A DNA stretch of 64,000 nucleotides from Halomonas sp. ALS9 (GTDB taxonomy: Bacteria > Pseudomonadota > Gammaproteobacteria > Pseudomonadales > Halomonadaceae). Positions 23,840-32,411 of the stretch are shown piece by piece. Within the stretch, counting starts at the first letter, position 1; every line of letters begins with the position of its first letter. Location: positions 186,001 to 250,000 of the forward strand of contig NZ_LXRG01000065.1 of NCBI RefSeq assembly GCF_001651035.1, read 5' to 3'. The position numbers and the translations under genes are program-made. The notes beneath the pieces are model-generated. The model was not told the origin of the DNA. It did not search any database and saw nothing but the letters and a program-made list of their open reading frames with translations.

Positions 23840-24394
23840 GTGCAAACTTGCGAAACGGAAAGGCTATTTATACGGACATTATCCCTAGATGATGTTCCCG
23901 AGCTGACCACCATCCTCAGCGATCCTGAGGTGATGAAATACTCGATCCGTGGCGTTTGCGATGAAGCGGCGACCCGGCGATTTATTGAATGGTGTTTGAA
24001 GAGCTATGCCTCTCACAGTATCGGGCCGTTGGCATTGGTAGAAAAGGTTTCCGGTAAGCTTGTCGGCTTTTGCGGTGTCGGTACCGAAGAGGTAAATGGC
24101 GTTGAGGAGAACGGTTTAGGGTATCGGCTAGCCAAACAGTACTGGAGTAAAGGTCTGGCGTCTGAAGCAGTGCAAGCGGTGCTCAATGATGCATTTAGTC
24201 AAAAGCAACTATCGTCGGTGGTGGCGATTATTGAGCCTGAGAATATTGCGTCACTTAAGGTTGCAGCAAAAGCAGGGTTTTCTACGTTCGACATCTATGA
24301 CTTCCATGGCCGCCCAGTGAGGTTGTATCGGTTAAATCAGAGTCAGTGGGACGCACTTCATACTAAGGGCATGAACGCGACAATTGCACGATGA
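23840..24394 (+). CDS. GNAT acetyltransferase, RimJ/RimL type
   Basis: A 184-residue N-acetyltransferase starting at GTG 23840, 6 bases after AAGGAGG; the frame stays open upstream over the previous gene, but that part is not conserved. Blocks: CETERLFIRTLSLDD, LSDPEVMKYSI, GYRLAKQYWSKGLASEAVQAVL (acetyl-CoA loop) and IEPENIASLKVAAKAGF. It likely acetylates a protein or small molecule amine. The start lies shortly after the nucleotidyltransferase stop (23804), so the two may share a transcript. Confidence 0.88.
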   Translation: MQTCETERLFIRTLSLDDVPELTTILSDPEVMKYSIRGVCDEAATRRFIEWCLKSYASHSIGPLALVEKVSGKLVGFCGVGTEEVNGVEENGLGYRLAKQYWSKGLASEAVQAVLNDAFSQKQLSSVVAIIEPENIASLKVAAKAGFSTFDIYDFHGRPVRLYRLNQSQWDALHTKGMNATIAR

Positions 24395-24580
24395 GTAGCC
24401 CCAAGAGTTGGAGACCGTCAGCTGACTCGATTATGCCAGTACCCTGGCTTTCTCGAATGATGGGCGAAAGCAACAATGGTAATTGTTTGGTTATTGACCA
24501 CAGTCACAAGGGAAAAAGGAAATTGTTGAAGGATCAAACCCTTTGCGCCAAGTTTTCTTGCTTGGCCTATCCCATCAAAA

Positions 24581-24817
24581 TTAGTTCCTTATCAGAGCTC
24601 GGGCACGTTTAAGGGCTTCGCTTACTTCTAACGATTCGGTTTTGCCAGATTCCAGATTATTGATTCTGCGACATATCTCCTCGTCCCAGGCTTCCGATAC
24701 ACTGATTTCAGCCATACCGTCCAAGCTTGCAACCAAATCATGAGCGAGTTGAGCCCGTTCCTTCTCCGATAGGGTCATTGCTTCGCTCGTGATAGTTTCG
24801 AGTTGCGCTGTATTCAT
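24581..24817 (-). CDS. Orphan addiction-module antitoxin-like protein
   Basis: A 78-residue protein of the addiction-module component type (PF09720/TIGR02574): MNTAQLETITSEAMTLSEKERAQLAHDLVASLDG, then EAWDEEICRRINNLESGKTESLEVSEAL. These normally precede a RelE/ParE toxin gene in the same operon. Downstream on the minus strand (24400-24580) no toxin frame is present, so the toxin is lost. AGTGAAAAATG context gives only a weak ribosome-binding site. Confidence 0.8.
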   Translation of the reverse strand: MNTAQLETITSEAMTLSEKERAQLAHDLVASLDGMAEISVSEAWDEEICRRINNLESGKTESLEVSEALKRARALIRN

Positions 24818-24960
24818 TTTTCACTCAGCCTTGTGAAACGGCAATTTCAAAATCATGCAGTAGATTAGACCTGATGACAAGGCCATCAAGCCCGTCTATA
24901 GACTGTTGTTGGAGCCACATTATCGGCCCTGGTAGTGGATTATGCGTCGAGGAAAATTCA

Positions 24961-25229
24961 ATGCCAAAGGTCATACTGAAAGGATTTATTATCGTCCCCG
25001 AACAGGATCTGGACGCCGTTAAAACAGAGCTCATCAACCATAAGCGGTTAACCCTGGCTGAGCCAGGCTGCCTCGTTTTGAGGTTGTTCAATGCACTACA
25101 AATCCCTATCGATTCGATGTGTATGAGGAATTTTTAAATCGAGAATCTTTTGCGTTTCATCAAGTTAGAGTGAAAGCTTCCGCGTGGGGGAAGATATCAG
25201 CCAATGTTGAAAGGCATTACAGTCAGTAA
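24961..25229 (+). pseudogene. Antibiotic-biosynthesis-monooxygenase (ABM)-like gene, frameshifted
   Basis: ATG 24961 opens MPKVILKGFIIVPEQDLDAVKTEL then HKRLTLAEPGCLVLRLF. A one-base loss at about 25087 shifts the frame; the remainder reads QCTTNPYRFDVYEEFLNRES and FAFHQVRVKASAWGKI. Joined, the two pieces make a complete ABM dimeric alpha-beta barrel protein of about 89 residues. The unshifted product ends after LFNALQIPIDSMC and would lack half the fold. Confidence 0.8.
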
Positions 25230-25257
25230 GCCGCTGGGTAGCTAAACCCCAGCGGCT
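25229..25257. terminator. Terminator hairpin between convergent genes
   Basis: AGCCGCTGGG (25229-25238) and CCCAGCGGCT (25248-25257) form a perfect 10-bp stem with a 9-base loop between the ABM pseudogene and the YrhK-like gene. No long T-run. Confidence 0.6.
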
Positions 25258-25282
25258 ATATCAACGTCCAATGTTGAATCAA

Positions 25283-25489
25283 TTAGCCGCACTTCTTACC
25301 AGCATTTCTCAAACTCATTGCGTAAATAATAAACATGGTCAGTGACCCCAGCACAAAGCACCATACGCCTACGGTTGCATAGATCGCGCCTGCGGGAAGA
25401 AATAAAAGACTGCCAAAGAAGAAAAATAAGCTTGATAAGAGACCGAGTAGATTGGGTAGCTGTTGACGCTGCGTCGTCTCATTGTTCAT
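25283..25489 (-). CDS. YrhK-like small membrane protein
   Basis: A 68-residue protein with two membrane segments, at about residues 15-33 (LGLLSSLFFFFGSLLFLP) and 38-60 (ATVGVWCFVLGSLTMFIIYAM). The FFxGSLLFLP and WxFVLGS motifs fit the YrhK domain. It follows the CMD-family gene on the same strand by 45 bases. The function is unknown. Confidence 0.75.
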   Translation of the reverse strand: MNNETTQRQQLPNLLGLLSSLFFFFGSLLFLPAGAIYATVGVWCFVLGSLTMFIIYAMSLRNAGKKCG

Positions 25490-25534
25490 TTTATTTCCTT
25501 GTCTGCAATATTACTTTCAAGTGCTTCACCGGGT

Positions 25535-25990
25535 TTAAATACTGATGTCGGGGGCAAACTGAAAGCCCACCGATATCCGATTCCAGCTGTTGATTTGAAC
25601 AATAATGGCGGTGAGGTCAATCAGCCCCTGCTCGCCAAACGCATCTAGGGCGTTTTGATAGTCGTTGTCACTCACAGCTTGCTGGCTGACAAGTGTGAGC
25701 GCTTCTGCCCAGGCGAGTGCGGCGCGCTCTTGTGTGCTGAAGCAGGGAGCTTCACGCCATGCAGGCAATACGTCCAGGCGAACCTGGTGCTCGCCGTCGT
25801 CTCTGGCCTCTTGCGAATGCATGTGCTGACAAAAGCAGCAGTGATTAATTTGCGAAACACGCAGTTTTACTAAGTGGATTATCGAGCGATTAACCGTTGA
25901 GTCTGAAGTAATGTTACCTAATGCGGTGAGGTGCTTAGCTAGGCTTGGGCAAAGACGATATACCGTCTGTTGAGACATACGAGTAGACAT
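25535..25990 (-). CDS. Carboxymuconolactone-decarboxylase/AhpD-like protein
   Basis: A 151-residue AhpD-like protein. The redox centre INHCCFCQHMHSQEA carries CxxC followed by His, as in AhpD-type peroxidase partners. The N-terminal SIIHLVKLRVSQ helix and the C-terminal NALDAFGEQGLIDLTAIIVQINSWNRI are family-like. It probably reduces peroxides or acts in thiol exchange. It lies 52 bases after the AraC-family gene and may be co-transcribed. Confidence 0.87.
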   Translation of the reverse strand: MSTRMSQQTVYRLCPSLAKHLTALGNITSDSTVNRSIIHLVKLRVSQINHCCFCQHMHSQEARDDGEHQVRLDVLPAWREAPCFSTQERAALAWAEALTLVSQQAVSDNDYQNALDAFGEQGLIDLTAIIVQINSWNRISVGFQFAPDISI

Positions 25991-26042
25991 TTAGGAGACC
26001 TCGATGAGTAAGTTGAGGGCTCAGCTTAACGTCGAGGTTTTT

Positions 26043-26861
26043 TTACGCCTTGTAAATTTGCGACAGTTTGCGTTTGCGATAGGCGGCGGGCGTTTCATAG
26101 GCAAGTGATTGGAAGGCGTGGGTGAAGTGAGCCTGGTCATAGTAGCCGCATTGCAGCGCTATTTCCGCTAGGGGCAGTGTGGTTGCCAGCAGACCTTGCC
26201 GGGCACGGTTGAGTCGGGCATAGGCGACTAATTGGCCTGGGGTAACGCCCACCTCGCGTTTTAATTTGCGCTCCAGGGTGCGGCGCGTAAACCCTAGCTT
26301 GGCGCCTAACTGCTGGGGTGGAAGCTGTAGCTCTCCAATGGCTTGAACAAGCGAAGTGATACGGCTATTGGCAGGTGGCTGGCTTTTTAGTCGATCTAGC
26401 AGCCATGTTTCCAGCAGTCGTAAGCCTTGCTGTGAGTCCGATTGGTAAAGGCGCTCTACCACGGGCATTAATCCTTGCAACTTTAATTTTTGCAAACTTA
26501 GTGCTTCAAGCTCGTTTTCCAAGCGATGGTATGTATCTGTGAATGCTTCGGGTAGTAAGCCCAGCAAGCTGTGGGCACCTGCAGCTCTAAAACGAATGCC
26601 CAAACAGGGGGTGGTCGTATCGAGCGTCTCTATCAACGTTCGCCTGTTGAAACAGAGCGTGATGACAGGGTGGGAACTGGCGAGCTTTATGCTAAGACTA
26701 GCCCCGGCATCGGGGTAGAATTTTTCGGTTCTGGGCTCGGTGAGGTGACCAGGGCCTCCCATTGACCAAAAGCATTGAACCCAGGGGGTTAATCGCTTAT
26801 CAGGCAGACGATACCGAAAGTTTAGATCGTTAGCGTTGCCTGGCAGAATAAGGTTGGTCAT
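26043..26861 (-). CDS. AraC-family transcriptional regulator
   Basis: A 272-residue regulator. The N-terminal part has an unassigned sensor (DUF6597-like, YRLPDKRLTPWVQCFWSMGGP). The C-terminal double helix-turn-helix is at about residues 175-265 (LQLPPQQLGAKLGFTRRTLERKLKREVGVTPGQLVAYARLNRAR, then LAEIALQCGYYDQAHFTHAFQSLAYETPAAYRK). Probably controls the downstream AhpD-like gene. The effector is unknown. Confidence 0.9.
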   Translation of the reverse strand: MTNLILPGNANDLNFRYRLPDKRLTPWVQCFWSMGGPGHLTEPRTEKFYPDAGASLSIKLASSHPVITLCFNRRTLIETLDTTTPCLGIRFRAAGAHSLLGLLPEAFTDTYHRLENELEALSLQKLKLQGLMPVVERLYQSDSQQGLRLLETWLLDRLKSQPPANSRITSLVQAIGELQLPPQQLGAKLGFTRRTLERKLKREVGVTPGQLVAYARLNRARQGLLATTLPLAEIALQCGYYDQAHFTHAFQSLAYETPAAYRKRKLSQIYKA

Positions 26862-26907
26862 GGTGTCAATCAGCGAGAAGTTTTATTAATGATAGCCTCT
26901 TATTGAC

Positions 26908-27915
26908 TCAATCAGGCCGTTTTTGGGAGCTGGCCCGCCGCCATACGCTAGGCGGTGCTTTTTCCTGGCGTGCCCATACGCGCCTGAGCTGGCGCTCATC
27001 TCCGAATCCGGACGCTTCGGCTATGCGCGCTAGCGTCCAGGTCGTTTCGGTCATTAACGCTTTGGCACGCTGCAAGCGTAATCCCGTGATGTAGTCGCCC
27101 ACCAGCATGCCGGTGAGACTTTTGAATTGGCGCCGAAAATGCCGCTCGCTCATGGCTGCCTGAGCCGCCAATGTTTCGATACGCCAGGTCTGCGAGGGCG
27201 CGGCGCATATGGCATCTTGAACGCGATGCAGCCGCTCATCCACATGATTGCGACCCTCAAGCCAGGCGCCCAGTTGAGGTTCCTGACCACTGCGACGCAG
27301 ATACAGCACCATCTCCCTTGCAACCGCCAGGGCCAGCGAGTGTCCACACGCGCGGGTAAGCCAGTAGAGCATGGTATCAATACCGGTTGAGATCCCCGCG
27401 CTGGTTAAGTAGCGCCCATCCTCAATAAAGATACAGTCGCTCTGTACTTTAGCTTGTGGGGCTTTAAGGCGTAACTGTTCGATGAGAGCGTGATGGGTGG
27501 TGCAGCGTCGCCCCTCTAATAGCCCCGCATCCGCAAGTAATAGCGTGCCGGAGCAAACGGTCATTAGCGTATCTGCATATCGGGCGTTCGCCTTGAGCCA
27601 ACCGACACACTCTTGTTGCGCCAATGGCTCAAGGCTATTGCGGTATTGCCCCGGAATCAGCAGTAAATCTTGAGGAGCAAGCTGTTCGGGTAATGGGTCA
27701 ATGCCGCTAAGGGTTAGCGGCCCTAACCACTGCATGGCCGTTTTGGGGCCTATATAGCGCACCTGAACGTCTATAGAGAGCCGGTCAGCACACTGCAAAA
27801 CCTGAAGTGGGCCAATCAAATCGAGCGGCACCTGGCCGGGCATCATCAGCACCGCAATCTGCAAGGTTTTAGCTCTTGCAGATTGCAGCTGGCTAGTTTG
27901 TTGCTCTTCACTCAC
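26908..27915 (-). CDS. GlxA-type regulator (DJ-1/PfpI plus AraC helix-turn-helix)
   Basis: A 335-residue protein. The DJ-1/PfpI-like sensor is at about residues 18-190: IAVLMMPGQVPLDLIGPLQVL, then the nucleophile-elbow-like LMTVCSGTLLLADAGLLEGRRCTTH. The AraC domain is at about 230-325 (RIETLAAQAAMSERHFRRQFKSLTGMLVGDYI). Its gene overlaps the isochorismatase gene by 8 bases and is its probable co-transcribed regulator. Confidence 0.92.
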   Translation of the reverse strand: MSEEQQTSQLQSARAKTLQIAVLMMPGQVPLDLIGPLQVLQCADRLSIDVQVRYIGPKTAMQWLGPLTLSGIDPLPEQLAPQDLLLIPGQYRNSLEPLAQQECVGWLKANARYADTLMTVCSGTLLLADAGLLEGRRCTTHHALIEQLRLKAPQAKVQSDCIFIEDGRYLTSAGISTGIDTMLYWLTRACGHSLALAVAREMVLYLRRSGQEPQLGAWLEGRNHVDERLHRVQDAICAAPSQTWRIETLAAQAAMSERHFRRQFKSLTGMLVGDYITGLRLQRAKALMTETTWTLARIAEASGFGDERQLRRVWARQEKAPPSVWRRASSQKRPD

Positions 27916-28474
27916 GCGTATTTTGCCATTCGTTGATCATGTCATGTGTACTGATAATACGTGCAAAGCGGCCTTCCAGTACCAGTTCGGTGCGGGCTTT
28001 AATCTCATCGGCTGACCAGGTGACGCCGTGGCGCGTCATGGGGAAGGTGAGGGTAGCATCGCTGATAAAGTCGACGCTAAAGCCTAAATCTGACGCCACC
28101 CGTGCGGTGGTTTCACAACATTGCTCGGTGCGAATACCGCTAATCGCCAGCCGCTCAATGCCGCGCTCCCTTAACCAGCCTTCAAGCGAGGTATCGGTGA
28201 AGGCGTTATGGACACGTTTATTGTAGGTCACCGTCACTTCATCGTTAAAGCCATCAAGCGGACGAATCAGGCCATTATCAGGGTCGAAAGCTCCTTGGCT
28301 GCCAAGCTCTTCATGCAGAATGCGCACTACGGGAATATTGTTTGCCTGTGCGGCGTTCAGCACTGCACGTTGCTTCGGGCGCCACGCCTGAGCCATCGAT
28401 TCTACCCAGTAATCGCGAGCGGGGAAGGAGGCTTGAACGTCAATTAATAGCAGCGCCGTTTTAGACTGGATCAT
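27908..28474 (-). CDS. Isochorismatase-family cysteine hydrolase
   Basis: A protein of about 188 residues (start ATG 28474; ATG 28486 is possible). Catalytic triad candidates: Asp in LLIDVQASF, Lys in VTYNKRVHNAF, and Cys in GIRTEQCCETTARVASDLGF. The family cleaves amide or vinyl-ether bonds (nicotinamidase, N-carbamoyl hydrolases, isochorismatase). The cis-peptide region SGIRTEQCC is the usual one. The substrate is unclear. Operon with the GlxA-type regulator downstream. Confidence 0.88.
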   Translation of the reverse strand: MIQSKTALLLIDVQASFPARDYWVESMAQAWRPKQRAVLNAAQANNIPVVRILHEELGSQGAFDPDNGLIRPLDGFNDEVTVTYNKRVHNAFTDTSLEGWLRERGIERLAISGIRTEQCCETTARVASDLGFSVDFISDATLTFPMTRHGVTWSADEIKARTELVLEGRFARIISTHDMINEWQNTRE

Positions 28475-28632
28475 GGCTAATCTCATCGTGTGGAAGTGAG
28501 ATTACAGATTAGCTTTTATACATTCTGCCAACGATGCGTTGTCCGGTCACAAAGGGGGCAGATTCGGCCATGTCTAGGCATTGTCTTCTAGTTAACACCA
28601 CGGCAAAGGGAGATCCCAGGCGCAAGTAGGGG

Positions 28633-29376
28633 TTATTTCTTCACGCAGACAAAAATAGCGTTTCCAGAGGTCGTATCCCAGGGCTTGATGGTCTCGTAGT
28701 TGTGCTCAAACACGTGCACTTCAAAGTAAGGCGCTAGCAGGGCAGTTAACTCCGCAAAATTGACCGCCACCATGGGGTGTTCGTCGTTCCACACTTGCTT
28801 CGCGTCTGCATTGGCTTTCTCAATGCTCAGCCTAAGTGACTGTTTTTCGCCTTGACCGCTGTAGTGCCATCCAGAGCGGAAGGTAAATAAATCGTTTGCT
28901 TGTTTGGCGGTGTGCTTAACAAATAAATCGTTATTGATTTTGTCTTTATCGACCGCGTTAAAACAGAAAATACCGCCGGATGCTAGCGCGCGATGCGCGC
29001 TGGATATACACGCTGTGAGCTTTTCAATCCCATCGTTGTAGTGGATGGAGTACAAAAAGCAGGTGATTAAGTCGCTGGGTTCACCAACCTCAAAATGACT
29101 CATGTCTTGGCGCGTGAACTGAGCTTCTGGGCAACGCGCGGCGGCGATATCTAGCATGGGTTGATTGATATCAAGACCGCTGCTGGTATAGCCAAAATCT
29201 ATGAAATGGCGCACGTGTGGGCCGGTGCCACAGGCTAAATCCAGGTGCGTAGTTCCGCCGTTACCGAATATCTGATGCAGTCTATAAATGGCGTTGCTTT
29301 GCGCGGGATAGTCGATGTCCACGCACATCAAATCATAGTAGCCAGAAAGGTCGGTATAGAGGGCGTTGGCGGACAT
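28633..29376 (-). CDS. Class I SAM-dependent methyltransferase
   Basis: A 247-residue methyltransferase. Motif I THLDLACGTGPHVRHF, the post-motif SGLDINQPMLDIA, motif II DLITCFLYSIHY and motif III ALASGGIFCFNAVD. The C-terminal beta region (LSIEKANADAKQVWNDEHPMVAVNFAEL) resembles small-molecule methyltransferases. Single gene. The substrate is unknown. Confidence 0.87.
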   Translation of the reverse strand: MSANALYTDLSGYYDLMCVDIDYPAQSNAIYRLHQIFGNGGTTHLDLACGTGPHVRHFIDFGYTSSGLDINQPMLDIAAARCPEAQFTRQDMSHFEVGEPSDLITCFLYSIHYNDGIEKLTACISSAHRALASGGIFCFNAVDKDKINNDLFVKHTAKQANDLFTFRSGWHYSGQGEKQSLRLSIEKANADAKQVWNDEHPMVAVNFAELTALLAPYFEVHVFEHNYETIKPWDTTSGNAIFVCVKK

Positions 29377-29577
29377 GGTGGCCTAATAGTGGCAATTGAA
29401 AAATGGTGGGTGGCGCATAGTAAACGAGCGGGTAGGGTTTTAGAAGCGTGTACGGCAGGTAGCATTGGTGTTAGTCAAATACCTTCTGTGGCCCTAAAGA
29501 AATCCTGACATTTACCGATATATAACTAAGGCCATGAAGATTTCTCTGGTCGTTGCTAAATGCCAAGAGACCCTGCT

Positions 29578-29985
29578 ATGCCTAAAACGCTGATCTTTAT
29601 TTTTGCTACCTTGTTTCTCACGCTACCCTCCCAAGCTTATGCACACACTAGTGATGCAGAGGCGGCGGCGTTGGCGTGGCTGGAGGCCATCGATAGTGGC
29701 CAGTATGAACAGGCATGGGAATCATCATCTCCGCTACTAAAGAAGCCGCTTTCGCCGCATATGTTAGAACGTACGATTGGGGCGGCGCGTCGCGACTTTG
29801 GGGCCGTTCAATCGCGTCGGCGAGTGGGCGTTGTCCGTGAAACGTCTATGCCAGGAGCTCCACGAGGCGACTATGCAGTGCTAACCTTTCAGACACGCTT
29901 CGAGAACAAACCTCAAATCACTGAGACCATCACTCCTCACTTGGAAGAGGGCACTTGGCGGGTAAGCGGCTATTATGTGAACTAA
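29578..29985 (+). CDS. Secreted DUF4019 protein
   Basis: A 135-residue protein from ATG 29578. The signal peptide is residues 1-21 (LIFIFATLFLTLPSQAYA, cleavage before HTSDAE). The mature domain reads AALAWLEAIDSGQYEQAWESSSPLLKK, then DYAVLTFQTRFENKPQITETITPHLEEGTWRVSGYYV, the DUF4019 pattern. Periplasmic; no known function. Next to another small exported protein gene (30016). Confidence 0.85.
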   Translation: MPKTLIFIFATLFLTLPSQAYAHTSDAEAAALAWLEAIDSGQYEQAWESSSPLLKKPLSPHMLERTIGAARRDFGAVQSRRRVGVVRETSMPGAPRGDYAVLTFQTRFENKPQITETITPHLEEGTWRVSGYYVN

Positions 29986-30015
29986 TCGTTTCTGCATAAT
30001 GGTTAACCACACTGC

Positions 30016-30426
30016 ATGAATAAAATGATTTCGCTACTGTTCGCTTTCGTTTCATTGTCAGCGTTTGCGACAGATGCTGCGCCAGATTGCCAAAACGCCA
30101 CGACGACGATGGAAATCAATCAGTGTGCGCTGTTGCAGCTAGAAATGGCTGAGGCGGAAATGTACCGCTATTTAGATGCGGCGCTAAACGACCATGAAGC
30201 AGATGCCAGCTTAGTGGAGTCGATTCAGCTGGCTCAAGAGGCTTGGGAAGGCTACCGCGAAGCCCATTGCGATGCGGTGTATACCCAGTGGCGTGATGGT
30301 ACGATAAGGGGCGTGATGTCGCTTTCATGTAAAAAACAGCTTACCCAGGCGCGTACACATACGTTATGGGCGAGCTTTTTAATCACAATGGAAGGCGAGT
30401 CGTCACTTCCGGAGCCTGAGCATTAA
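30016..30426 (+). CDS. LprI-like (DUF1311) periplasmic protein
   Basis: A 136-residue protein with signal peptide (MISLLFAFVSLSAFA). The conserved Cys pattern is PDCQNATTTMEINQCALLQLEMAEAEM, then AQEAWEGYREAHCDAVY and SLSCKKQLTQAR, matching the DUF1311/LprI family. LprI in mycobacteria inhibits lysozyme; the role here is inferred only. Confidence 0.87.
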   Translation: MNKMISLLFAFVSLSAFATDAAPDCQNATTTMEINQCALLQLEMAEAEMYRYLDAALNDHEADASLVESIQLAQEAWEGYREAHCDAVYTQWRDGTIRGVMSLSCKKQLTQARTHTLWASFLITMEGESSLPEPEH

Positions 30427-30477
30427 ACTGGGCTTATTGGTGCGAGCTTCATTCCTTTTTTAACCGCGACGAGGCCT

Positions 30478-30795
30478 ATGCTATATATCGCTGACACCCC
30501 TGAACCTCCTTACTACGCGGTTATTTTTACCTCACGACGCACCGAGGTCGATGATGGCTATGACGAGATGGCGGCAAAAATGGTTGAGCTTGCAGCCCAG
30601 CAGCCGGGATTTTTGGGGGTGGAATCCGCCAGAAATGAAGTGGGTGTGACCGTTTCCTACTGGGCTGATATAGCATCTATTAAAGCGTGGAAAGCCCATG
30701 CAGAGCATCAAGAAGCCCAGCGGCTGGGGCATCAACAGTGGTATCAGCACTTTAAAACCCGTATCGCCAAGGTAGAGCGGGATTACGGCATTTAA
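30478..30795 (+). CDS. ABM-domain (YqjZ-like) monooxygenase family protein
   Basis: A 105-residue dimeric alpha-beta barrel protein: YYAVIFTSRRTEVDDGYDEMAAKMVELAAQQPGFLGVESARNEVGVTVSYWADIASIKAWKAHAEHQEAQ. The GFLGVES and SYW...W..H motifs match the YqjZ/ABM group. It may be a heme-type or small quinone monooxygenase, or structural. No partner gene. Confidence 0.87.
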   Translation: MLYIADTPEPPYYAVIFTSRRTEVDDGYDEMAAKMVELAAQQPGFLGVESARNEVGVTVSYWADIASIKAWKAHAEHQEAQRLGHQQWYQHFKTRIAKVERDYGI

Positions 30796-30819
30796 GAGAT
30801 GAACCACAGGTTCAGTTGC

Positions 30820-31422
30820 CTATACTACCATCCCTGCCAGCGCCTGCATCCCTAGCGCTACTACCAGTACAATGACCCCTGCTACCAAACTGGTTACCAA
30901 GGCGTGGCGTTTCCATAACACCAGAACGTCATGGCCAAAGCGGTGAACCAGCCAAGCCAGGCCGAAATAGCGTAAGCCGCGGGCGATGAGCGCCGCCAGG
31001 GCAAAAAGCAGAATGGGGTAGCCAGACAGCCCGGCGGTAATCATCGCGATCTGAAAAGGAATTGGCAAAATGCCAATGGCCAGAATCGCAGCAAAACCGT
31101 ACTGGTCGAAGAAGCTTTGGAACGCCTGATAGCTCTGCTCCATCCCCATGAATTCGATAAACCAGGTACCAACGGATTGGAATAGCACCATGCCCACGCC
31201 ATAGCCGATGAGCGACGCCACTAAGCAGCCCAGCGTGGTGGCCGTGGCAATTGCCCAGATGCGCTGTCGGTTCGCCGCCATCAGCGGTATCAATACCAAC
31301 TCGATGGGAATGGGCAGAATAATTGTCTCCAGAAAGGAGAGAGTTCCTAGTAACCACAGCATGTTCTTTGAGCCATTAATGCGCTCGAACCACTGTTTAG
31401 TTCGCTTTGAGGTTATGGCCAT
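30820..31422 (-). CDS. YqaA/DedA-like membrane protein
   Basis: A 200-residue inner-membrane protein of the VTT/SNARE-associated group. LSFLETIILPIPIELVLIPLMAANR and FDQYGFAAILAIGILPIPFQIAMITAGLSG are the two re-entrant segments, with polar Glu and Pro. These proteins handle phospholipid flipping and envelope homeostasis. It starts 9 bases after the DUF1206 gene stop and is likely in the same operon. Confidence 0.88.
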   Translation of the reverse strand: MAITSKRTKQWFERINGSKNMLWLLGTLSFLETIILPIPIELVLIPLMAANRQRIWAIATATTLGCLVASLIGYGVGMVLFQSVGTWFIEFMGMEQSYQAFQSFFDQYGFAAILAIGILPIPFQIAMITAGLSGYPILLFALAALIARGLRYFGLAWLVHRFGHDVLVLWKRHALVTSLVAGVIVLVVALGMQALAGMVV

Positions 31423-31430
31423 GGTGGTGA

Positions 31431-32249
31431 CTACATCTCGGGATTAATGCGACGGTAAATAGCTGCTAGCACACTATAAAGACCGAATGCGAATAACCCT
31501 AAAGCGACAAATGCAAGCAGCCACTGGCCGTAGGGTTGTCCTCGCAGCGTGCTAAACACTTCACCCATCCCGCCTGCTTCATTGGGGGCGATTTGATAAG
31601 CGGCGATGATAAAAAAGCTACCCACGATTACAAACACAAGTCCACGAATCACTAAGCCAAAGCGGCAGATGGGATAGGCCCATTGTTGAGTTTGTGGTGG
31701 CATTGCAAAGTGTTTGTCGAATTTGGATTTGTAGCCTTTCAGCGCGTGGGCAATACCTACGCCAATCATGACTAAACCAACCCCGCCTACCAGCCAACGC
31801 CCGAAAGGCTGCTCCATTAGCCAGCCGGCCACACCCTGCGAGCCGCCACCTGAATCACCCGAAGAACCCGCATATTGGAAGATGAGCGTTGCGGCAAAAA
31901 ACGCTAATAGCGTATGGGTAATGGCGCTGGCTAATAAGCCCGCACGAATCGCTAAGCCTTTGGCGCCATTGCCGTGGTGGTCGGCGTCTTTAACCGCTTG
32001 GATAGTCCGCCACATAGCGTAGCCCACCAAGCCAACGGCAATGAAACCTAGCAACACGTTACCAAAGGGGGCGGTGAGCACGCGTTCCAAGGCGCCCCGA
32101 CTGCCCTCGGTCTGACCGCCTTGGCCAAGGGGTGCCAGCGCTGCAAGGCCGCCTACTAATACATACACAATACCGCGAGAGGCGTAGCCCATACGGGCGA
32201 AAAGGGTAATCGCATCACGATGGTCGGGTTTTTTCATACTGTCGGCCAT
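31431..32249 (-). CDS. DUF1206 membrane protein
   Basis: A 272-residue protein from ATG 32249, with AGGAGG upstream (CAGGAGGACACC). It has three DUF1206 repeats, each two membrane helices: ARMGYASRGIVYVLVGGLAAL, then IRAGLLASAITHTLLAFF and CRFGLVIRGLVFVIVGSFFI. The ending LLAFVALGLFAFGLYSVLAAIYRRI is typical. The function is unknown. Confidence 0.9.
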   Translation of the reverse strand: MADSMKKPDHRDAITLFARMGYASRGIVYVLVGGLAALAPLGQGGQTEGSRGALERVLTAPFGNVLLGFIAVGLVGYAMWRTIQAVKDADHHGNGAKGLAIRAGLLASAITHTLLAFFAATLIFQYAGSSGDSGGGSQGVAGWLMEQPFGRWLVGGVGLVMIGVGIAHALKGYKSKFDKHFAMPPQTQQWAYPICRFGLVIRGLVFVIVGSFFIIAAYQIAPNEAGGMGEVFSTLRGQPYGQWLLAFVALGLFAFGLYSVLAAIYRRINPEM

Positions 32250-32411
32250 GGTGTCCTCCTGACGTATTTGGCGTTGCATATCCTATGCAATCTAGTTCAT
32301 ATAGTGCTTAACAGCGGCCCATACTGTGCTTGTGCTGTGCTATTGTCCAGCTTAGGTCAAGTAACAGAGCTAATCGCTGTTTTCACTATTTTTTAATATT
32401 GTGAGCAGAGC

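Noticed and set aside
24391..24612. A 73-codon plus-strand reading frame after the GNAT gene
   Set aside because: No conserved features, overlaps the antitoxin gene end, and no ribosome-binding site of note.
25996..26045. ACCTCGA/TCGAGGT hairpin followed by T residues between the AraC and AhpD-like genes
   Set aside because: It is oriented to end plus-strand transcription, but no plus-strand gene is there; the 7-bp stem with a long loop may be chance.
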